Shown in pieces: positions 7,734-12,965 of a stretch of DNA of 12,965 bases. The notes beneath the pieces are model-generated. The model was not told the DNA's origin. It made no database searches and saw only the letters and a list, made by a program, of their open reading frames with translations. The stretch's first letter is position 1. The number at the start of each line of letters is the position of its first letter. Both the position numbers and the translations under genes were made by a program. Source of the stretch: Chloroflexota bacterium (GTDB lineage Bacteria; Chloroflexota; Dehalococcoidia; Lucifugimonadales; UBA826); contig PBDP01000002.1 of assembly GCA_002718095.1 (NCBI GenBank), positions 183,963 to 196,927 on the forward strand. The letters are read 5' to 3'.

Positions 7734-8483
7734 ATGACAACAAGGAAAATACCCAAAAAACCACCTTTAGCTGAAGTAAGTATTATTGATAGGCAAGACC
7801 AAACAGAAGACCTAACACTGATGTGGATAGAGAAACCTGAAGGTTATCAATTCAAACCAGGGCAGTACTGTACGATAGGTCACGATGGTGTAGAGAGGGC
7901 ATATTCAATAGCATCATCTCCTCATGAAAAATACATAGAACTTTTTATAGAATTAGTCCCCCTAAATGAAGGTGGAGTTCTAACCCCGATATTATGGGGG
8001 TTAGGCAAAGGGGATAAAGTTACAATACGACCAAGAGCCAAAGGGATTTTCACTTTTAAAGAAGAAAAATCTCATCAATTATTAGTTTCAACAGTAACTG
8101 GCATAGTTCCATACGTAAGCTTTATTAGGAACTATCTTGAATCAGACAGATCAGGTCATAAATTCTACATTTTAGCCGGGGCAAGTTATTCTGATGAATT
8201 CATATATGATAAAGAGTTTATTGAACTTTCTGAAAAATATCCTGAATTTATTAAATTTATCCCTAGCGTAAGTAGACCAGATGAAGAAAAAAATTCCGGC
8301 TGGAGTGGTAGTACGGGTAGAGTAAATAACATAATAGAAGATAAAATAAACGAGCTAAAATTACCACCTGATGACACAATGATATACGCTTGTGGCAATC
8401 CAGACATGATAGAGGATGTTAAAAACCGTGTAACACCATTAGGGTTTGGCTTTTTAGAAGAACGTTTTTGGAAAGATGACTAA
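7734..8483 (+). CDS. Ferredoxin-NADP+ reductase-type flavoprotein (Fpr-like)
   Basis: This 249-residue two-domain oxidoreductase has an N-terminal FAD-binding barrel with the RAYS motif (residues 55-58, RAYSIASSP) and a C-terminal NAD(P)-binding domain. The latter shows STVTGIVPYVS (119-129), where many relatives have GTGIAPF, and ACGNPDMIEDV (219-229). The C-terminal residues ERFWKDD place an aromatic W246 near the end. Bacterial Fpr proteins carry a C-terminal aromatic that stacks on the FAD. It lacks the C-terminal [2Fe-2S] Cys motif of PyrK/NfnA-type subunits. Only C46 and C220 are present. The family moves electrons between ferredoxin or flavodoxin and NADP(H) in the cytosol. The gene lies 51 bases after the NuoG-like gene on the same strand, so it may exchange electrons with that complex, though it could also work alone. 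The ATG is supported by GAGGA at 7724-7728. Confidence 0.85.
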   Translation: MTTRKIPKKPPLAEVSIIDRQDQTEDLTLMWIEKPEGYQFKPGQYCTIGHDGVERAYSIASSPHEKYIELFIELVPLNEGGVLTPILWGLGKGDKVTIRPRAKGIFTFKEEKSHQLLVSTVTGIVPYVSFIRNYLESDRSGHKFYILAGASYSDEFIYDKEFIELSEKYPEFIKFIPSVSRPDEEKNSGWSGSTGRVNNIIEDKINELKLPPDDTMIYACGNPDMIEDVKNRVTPLGFGFLEERFWKDD

Positions 8484-8529
8484 TTACTCTTTAGTTTAAC
8501 CCCTATTTTCATATAAATATGGTAGTCAG

Positions 8530-11097
8530 ATGACAACACCTGCTAGAAAACAATATTTGGATATTAAATCCCAATATTCGGACGAAATACTTTTGTTTAG
8601 AATGGGTGATTTTTATGAAACTTTCGACGAAGATGCAGGAATAATATCTAGAGAATTAGATATCGCATTAACGACAAGAAGTATGGGTAAAAACATTCCC
8701 ATACCTCTTGCCGGTATTCCATATCACTCATTGGAAAAATACTTATCAATATTAATTGAAAAAGGATATAAAGTTGCTATTTGCGAACAAACAAGTGATC
8801 CATCTGAATCAAAAGGAATCGTTGATAGAGAAGTAGTTAGAGTTGTAACTCCTGGAACTATCACAGAAGATAGCTTACTAGACACAAAAACAAATAATTA
8901 TCTTGTTTCTTTAGTAATCCATAATGAAACAGCAGGTATATCGTTTATTGATATTACAACTACAGAATTTATGACAACTCAAATACCTGTCGGAAAAGTC
9001 ACTTCAGAAATAAGTAGATTAGCTCCAAAAGAACTAATCGTATCTTCTCAATTTGACGATTCTGCTATAGCTTCTTTAAATATATATACATCCACTATTA
9101 GTGATCACTTATTTGATTTCAACATATCTGAGGAATTACTAAAATCACATTTTGACGTAACTACATTGGAACCATTCGGGTGTGATGCCTTGCCTTTAGC
9201 GACTCAAGCTGCTGGGGCCATACTAGAATATGTAAAAATCCATCAGAGAGAGGCTCTCCTTAGTATAAAAACACTTCGTACATATTCTGCTGATGAATTT
9301 ATGATTATTGATCAACAAACACGTAGAAACTTAGAACTTTTCACGGGTGGAAAGTGGAATTCCAGATCAGCTTCATTATTCTCCGTATTGGACAAAACAA
9401 CCACTGCAATGGGAAGCAGGATGTTGAAAAAGTGGATTTCTCAACCTTTAATTAATGTATCAAATATTAAAAAAAGACAAACTGTAATCAAAGCTTTGTT
9501 AGAAAATCAAATAGAAGCAGATAGGATTTGTGAAATTCTCAAAAACATATCTGATCTAGAAAGACTATCAACTAAATTAATGCGAGGTAATGCTTCTCCA
9601 AGGGATTTACTAGGAATATCTAGAAGTTTAAAAACATCAATAGAAATAAAAGATATCCTATCTGACATAACTAAAGACTCAGACTCTGCATGGATATTAT
9701 CAAATTTTAAAAACCCTTTAGAAATCTGTAATTTAATAGATTCTGCAATATCCGATAATGCTCCTATATCTGTAGGAGACGGCAATACTATTAAAGTTGG
9801 TTTTTCTACCGATCTAGATGCTATCAAAAATGATTCCAAAATAGCAAAAAACTACATGGCCTCGATGGAAATTTCTGAGAAAGAGCGTACAGGTATAAAA
9901 TCTTTAAAAATAGGGCATAACAAGGTGTTTGGGTATTATATTGAAATAAGCAAATCTAATATAGATTTAGTCCCTCCTGAATATATTAGGAAACAGACAT
10001 TAGTAGGGGGAGAAAGATTTATAACCCCTGAAATGAAAGAACATGAAGTTAAAATATTAAACGCTCAAGATAGTATAAACAGTATAGAAGTTACGATTTT
10101 CCGTCAATTATGTTCTCAAATATCTAAAAAACTTGAACTAATATTTGATATATCTAATGGCATAGCTTTAACAGATGTGTTTAGTTCTTTATATTTAGTC
10201 GCTAGAGAGAAAAAATATACTCAACCAAAAATAGTAAATAATAAAGAAATATCTATATTGGAAGGAAGGCATCCAATTGTAGAAAATGTATTAGGGTCAG
10301 AAAAATTTATTTCAAATGACACAATTATAAGTAACCAAGAGAATCAGATTTTGTTAATAACCGGACCAAATATGTCTGGCAAATCAACATATTTAAAACA
10401 GGTAGGAATAATAACCTTAATGGCTCAAATAGGGAGTTATGTTCCTGCAAAAGAAGCAAAAATCGGAGTTGTAGACCGAATATTTACAAGGGTCGGACTA
10501 CAAGATGATTTGACCGTAGGGCAATCAACTTTCATGGTTGAGATGACCGAAAGCGCTTACATACTAAATCAGGCAACACAAGATTCATTAATAATACTAG
10601 ATGAAATTGGAAGAGGTACTAGCACTTATGACGGATTAGCAATTGCTCAATCTATTGCGGAGCATATCCATAATCATCCATATTTAGGATGTAAGACTTT
10701 ATTCGCTACACATTATCATGAAATGACACAACTTGAAAAAAATCTACCGCGAATAAAAAACTTCCACATAGCCGTATCAGAAAATAATGAAAAGGTAGTT
10801 TTTTTAAGGAAAGTAATACCTGGTGGGGCTAATAAAAGCTATGGAGTTCATGTTGCAAAATTAGCAGGACTCCCAAATCCAGTAATAAATAGAGCGTGGG
10901 AATTATTAAATGAATTGGAAAAGTCCAATATATCCAATTCTGATACCCATATTGAATCTGGCATTCAATTAGATTTTTTAAATGAACCAAATCATGTACT
11001 AGAAGAAATTAAGAGGATAGATATTGCTTCTCTGACACCTCTAGAGGCAATTACCAAATTATATGAACTTCAAAAAATTATTGATTCTGATTCTTAA
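8530..11097 (+). CDS. mutS: DNA mismatch repair protein MutS
   Basis: This 855-residue, full-length MutS recognises mispaired and looped-out bases and uses ATP to signal MutL. The mismatch-reading motif GDFYE is at residues 26-30, with the intercalating F28 and E30. The connector, lever and clamp domains occupy the middle. The ABC-type ATPase has Walker A GPNMSGKST (612-620), Walker B with D691-E692 in LDEIGRGTSTYDG, and the H-motif THYHEM with H728. The C-terminal LTPLEAITKLYEL segment matches the usual MutS end. No key residue is missing. The ATG at 8530 lacks a good Shine-Dalgarno site: only GGTAG, four bases away, precedes it. The protein nevertheless starts where the family does. A TATAAA at 8512-8517 could be a -10 giving a near-leaderless message, or the gene may be read from the redox operon 46 bases upstream. 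No mutL is in the window. Confidence 0.98.
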   Translation: MTTPARKQYLDIKSQYSDEILLFRMGDFYETFDEDAGIISRELDIALTTRSMGKNIPIPLAGIPYHSLEKYLSILIEKGYKVAICEQTSDPSESKGIVDREVVRVVTPGTITEDSLLDTKTNNYLVSLVIHNETAGISFIDITTTEFMTTQIPVGKVTSEISRLAPKELIVSSQFDDSAIASLNIYTSTISDHLFDFNISEELLKSHFDVTTLEPFGCDALPLATQAAGAILEYVKIHQREALLSIKTLRTYSADEFMIIDQQTRRNLELFTGGKWNSRSASLFSVLDKTTTAMGSRMLKKWISQPLINVSNIKKRQTVIKALLENQIEADRICEILKNISDLERLSTKLMRGNASPRDLLGISRSLKTSIEIKDILSDITKDSDSAWILSNFKNPLEICNLIDSAISDNAPISVGDGNTIKVGFSTDLDAIKNDSKIAKNYMASMEISEKERTGIKSLKIGHNKVFGYYIEISKSNIDLVPPEYIRKQTLVGGERFITPEMKEHEVKILNAQDSINSIEVTIFRQLCSQISKKLELIFDISNGIALTDVFSSLYLVAREKKYTQPKIVNNKEISILEGRHPIVENVLGSEKFISNDTIISNQENQILLITGPNMSGKSTYLKQVGIITLMAQIGSYVPAKEAKIGVVDRIFTRVGLQDDLTVGQSTFMVEMTESAYILNQATQDSLIILDEIGRGTSTYDGLAIAQSIAEHIHNHPYLGCKTLFATHYHEMTQLEKNLPRIKNFHIAVSENNEKVVFLRKVIPGGANKSYGVHVAKLAGLPNPVINRAWELLNELEKSNISNSDTHIESGIQLDFLNEPNHVLEEIKRIDIASLTPLEAITKLYELQKIIDSDS

Positions 11098-11935
11098 TCA
11101 TTTGATTTTGAGCAGATTCGAGCATGATATCAAAATTAGGTTCTTGGCCAGTCCACAACTTAAAGGATTCTACTCCTTGATTTATAAGCATTGATAAGCC
11201 ATTTGAAAATTTAGCGCCTGCTAAATCTGCTAATTTCATAAGAGGAGTATATAAAGGGTTATAAATCATGTCGTACACAAAAGAATCTTTTGATATATCA
11301 GAATATTCTAGATACGCAAAAGATTGATCACTTCCATACATACCCACAGAAGTACAATTTACAATTAAGGATGATTTTTTAGAAATATTTGCTAAGTAAT
11401 TATCCTTTATATCAATAGTATTTATATTGACGTTATTTTGAGAAAACTCAATGGCCATTTTTTTTGCCCGTTCTTCTGTTCTATTAGCAATTACTATCTC
11501 TCCAAAACCTTTAAGTATTAAGGTTTTTAAAGCAGCTCTTGCCACACCTCCCGCCCCTAAAATTAAAGCAGTTTTACTAATAGTATCTATATCTATAAAA
11601 TCATCTAAAGATCTAGAAAAACCAATAATATCTGTGTTATACCCAACTAAAGTGCCAGCTGAATTTACAATAGTATTAACAGCCCCTATAGACAAAGCAT
11701 CTACGTGTATATCATCTAGATATTTGATAACTATCTCTTTATATGGAATAGTAACATTGAGACCCAATATAGGTTTAATTCTTAAGTTTTGCATAAAGTT
11801 AGGAATTTCTTCCAACTGTAACGGCCATGCTTCATACGAGAGATCAATATTTAAATCATCAAAAGCTGCTTGTTGAAATATTGGAGAAAGCGAATGATCT
11901 AATGGATATCCTATAATTCCTACTTTTTTTTTCAC
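11078..11935 (-). CDS. aroE: Shikimate dehydrogenase (NADP+)
   Basis: This 285-residue AroE reversibly reduces 3-dehydroshikimate to shikimate with NADPH, a step towards chorismate and aromatic amino acids. The shikimate-binding loop GYPLDHSLSP is at residues 9-18. The catalytic K66 is in NVTIPYKE with partner D102 in GYNTD, and the AVNT motif is at 85-88. The Rossmann glycine motif GAGGVARA is at 127-134, and NRT (151-153) contacts the NADP phosphate in the family. NCTSVGM and the C-terminal GLSMLINQG glutamine motif are also present. The GTG start is chosen because AAGGA (11942-11946) lies six bases upstream on the minus strand and the protein begins as the family does. Its last 20 bases overlap the 3' end of mutS in convergent orientation. 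It has its own promoter and is probably monocistronic. Confidence 0.97.
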   Translation of the reverse strand: MKKKVGIIGYPLDHSLSPIFQQAAFDDLNIDLSYEAWPLQLEEIPNFMQNLRIKPILGLNVTIPYKEIVIKYLDDIHVDALSIGAVNTIVNSAGTLVGYNTDIIGFSRSLDDFIDIDTISKTALILGAGGVARAALKTLILKGFGEIVIANRTEERAKKMAIEFSQNNVNINTIDIKDNYLANISKKSSLIVNCTSVGMYGSDQSFAYLEYSDISKDSFVYDMIYNPLYTPLMKLADLAGAKFSNGLSMLINQGVESFKLWTGQEPNFDIMLESAQNQMIKNQNQ

Positions 11936-11941
11936 AATACA

Positions 11942-11946
11942 TCCTT
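11942..11946 (-). promoter_or_regulatory. Shine-Dalgarno site for aroE
   Basis: The minus strand reads AAGGA here, six bases before the GTG start codon at 11935-11933. It supports GTG as the true start. The nearby minus-strand ATG just downstream of it is out of frame. Confidence 0.6.
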
Positions 11947-11970
11947 ACGCAAAGACATCTAATTGACCCA

Positions 11971-11998
11971 ATTATAAACACATTGATAGGATTGACAA
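11971..11998 (-). promoter_or_regulatory. Sigma-70-type promoter for aroE
   Basis: On the minus strand, the -35 element TTGTCA (11998-11993) and a perfect -10 TATAAT (11976-11971) are separated by 16 bases. The predicted start near 11964 gives a leader of about 28 bases that contains the AAGGA ribosome site. This is the cleanest promoter in the window. It sits in the 101-base divergent gap between aroE and the uracil-DNA glycosylase gene. Confidence 0.65.
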
Positions 11999-12036
11999 AG
12001 TATAAATTATTAAATGATTTAAAAAATGTGTAACAT

Positions 12037-12624
12037 ATGGATGCATCTTATTCTATAACAGATATAGCCTCACAAATTTCAAAGTGTAAATTATGTGAAT
12101 TGCATAAAGACAGGACATTAACAGTTCCTGGAGATGGAGATCCAAATTCCAAAATAATGATTATTGGAGAAGCTCCTGGACAAAATGAAGATCAAAAAGG
12201 AATTCCTTTTGTAGGCAGAGCAGGCCATATTCTTGATAGCCTATTAGAATCTATCAATATAGACAGAACAAAAATATTCATAACTAATATGGTAAAGTGT
12301 CGCCCTCCCAAAAATAGAGATCCAAACGTTAAGGAAATAATTCAATGCACTGATTTTTTAGATCATCAAATATCCATAATAAATCCTCTAGTGATAATCA
12401 CTTTAGGAAGATTATCTTTAAAGAAATTTTTACCTAACACTTCTATTAAAATTGCACGTGGATCAATTTATAAGTGGAAGCAGTACAATATTTTTCCTAT
12501 ATACCACCCTGCTGCTGCATTATACAATCCCAAATTATTACCAAAAATGAAATCAGATTTCAAAAAAATATCATCTCTAATAGAGGGTATGGAAACTGAT
12601 TTTAAATCAACACAGATGAAATAA
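12037..12624 (+). CDS. udg: Uracil-DNA glycosylase, family 4 (iron-sulfur type)
   Basis: This 195-residue enzyme removes uracil from DNA and starts base excision repair. Motif A, GEAPGQNED (44-52), is the family 4 form, with E45 near the catalytic site. Motif B includes HPAA (157-160), with H157. The four [4Fe-4S] ligands are C17 and C20 near the start, and C88 and C104 in the middle. GIPFVGRAGHILD (55-67) and TNMVKCRPPKNRDP (83-96) are further family blocks. Length and layout are normal. The ATG at 12037 is the first possible start, because a TAA lies in frame two codons earlier. No Shine-Dalgarno motif precedes it. It is divergent from aroE and transcribed alone as far as can be seen. Confidence 0.96.
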   Translation: MDASYSITDIASQISKCKLCELHKDRTLTVPGDGDPNSKIMIIGEAPGQNEDQKGIPFVGRAGHILDSLLESINIDRTKIFITNMVKCRPPKNRDPNVKEIIQCTDFLDHQISIINPLVIITLGRLSLKKFLPNTSIKIARGSIYKWKQYNIFPIYHPAAALYNPKLLPKMKSDFKKISSLIEGMETDFKSTQMK

Positions 12625-12744
12625 TTATAAATTTTATTTTACCAATAACTCTATAAAAGTGACCTTTATCTACCTAGAAGAAATACTTGAAAACGTTATA
12701 AATTTTGTCATTAGTAATAATTACGTTAATACAGAAGGCTTAAA

Positions 12745-12965
12745 ATGATAAAACTGAACCCAAACAGAGAAGATGAAACGAAATTTCAAATTCCTGCATT
12801 CAGTGTAACTATGTCTCAAATTTTAGTAACTATTTTAATTGTAGGACTAACTGTATTAGGTTTTTTTCTGTATATAAATGCTAGTTATTTAATAGATATG
12901 GCAAATATAGCTATGAATTCTACTTTAAATATAATTGAAAATATTCTTATGTTGTTAGGAATAGG
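12745..12965 (+). CDS. Unrecognised membrane protein, N-terminal 73 residues, cut by the window edge
   Basis: An open frame begins at ATG 12745, preceded by AGAAGG (12733-12738) at a spacing of six bases, and runs to the end of the window without a stop. The first 20 or so residues are polar (MIKLNPNREDETKFQIPAF). A strong hydrophobic helix follows at about residues 24-45 (QILVTILIVGLTVLGFFLYI), and a second hydrophobic stretch starts near residue 61. It therefore begins like a polytopic or N-anchored inner-membrane protein with a cytoplasmic N-terminus and no cleavable signal peptide. I do not recognise the family from this fragment. The 120-base gap before it contains no clear terminator. 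A TATAAA at 12698-12703 could be a -10, but it has no matching -35. Confidence 0.6.
   Translation, partial: MIKLNPNREDETKFQIPAFSVTMSQILVTILIVGLTVLGFFLYINASYLIDMANIAMNSTLNIIENILMLLGI

Noticed and set aside
11451-11876. 141-codon open frame on + antisense to aroE
   Set aside because: It lies wholly inside aroE, whose protein has every family motif. The antisense translation has no recognisable domain and no ribosome site.
11992-12020. Plus-strand promoter for the uracil-DNA glycosylase gene using TTGACA at 11992-11997
   Set aside because: The -35 is perfect, but the hexamers at 16-18 bases spacing (ATGATT, TGATTT, GATTTA) match TATAAT poorly. The TTGACA may only be the reverse complement context of the aroE -35.
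12651-12667. ATAAA...TTTAT dyad after the uracil-DNA glycosylase gene as a terminator
   Set aside because: The stem has only five A/T pairs, no G/C core and no T-run after it. No convincing intrinsic terminator was found anywhere in the window.
12625-12706. Direct repeat TTATAAATTTT at 12625-12635 and 12696-12706
   Set aside because: It is eleven A/T-only bases in an AT-rich gap, easily by chance. There are no further copies and no associated structure.

Overview
The window is about one-third G+C and densely coded with ordinary bacterial genes. The membrane protein family at the left edge (TIGR03663/Agl23-like) and the form of the NADH-oxidising genes (fused thioredoxin-like NuoF, Cys-rich NuoG relative) resemble what I recall from Chloroflexota, especially low-GC marine Dehalococcoidia/SAR202-type lineages. 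That assignment is inference from family memory, not from a marker gene. There are no RNA genes, mobile elements, CRISPR arrays or long non-coding stretches. The longest gap is about 120 bases.

Layout. (1) Positions 2-2654 on + hold the 3' part of a polytopic membrane protein of the PMT/GT39-like TIGR03663 group. Four bases later comes an FAD-dependent amine-oxidase-fold protein. Together they look like the end of an envelope glycan or glycolipid locus. (2) Positions 2668-8483 on + hold a redox operon. It starts with a good sigma-70 type promoter, followed by nuoE (TTG start), nuoF with an added N-terminal [2Fe-2S] domain, a NuoG-like molybdopterin-fold subunit and a ferredoxin-NADP+ reductase-type flavoprotein. 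(3) Position 8530 onward holds mutS on +, whose 3' end overlaps the 3' end of convergent aroE on - by 20 bases. (4) Positions 12037-12624 on + hold a family 4 uracil-DNA glycosylase, divergent from aroE across a 101-base region that carries a clear aroE promoter. (5) A membrane protein starts at 12745 and is cut by the right edge.

How they work together. NuoE and NuoF form the usual NADH/FMN/FeS input module. The third subunit carries a long FeS wire but has lost the three residues a formate dehydrogenase needs (Sec/Cys, His, Arg). It is therefore best read as an electron conduit and not a formate-oxidising enzyme. No membrane subunits of complex I are present. A Fpr-like reductase follows in the same direction, so a soluble complex linking NADH, ferredoxin and NADP(H) is possible, as is a peripheral arm for a complex I encoded elsewhere. 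This operon is the most interesting part of the window. The rest is housekeeping: mismatch repair, the shikimate pathway and uracil excision.
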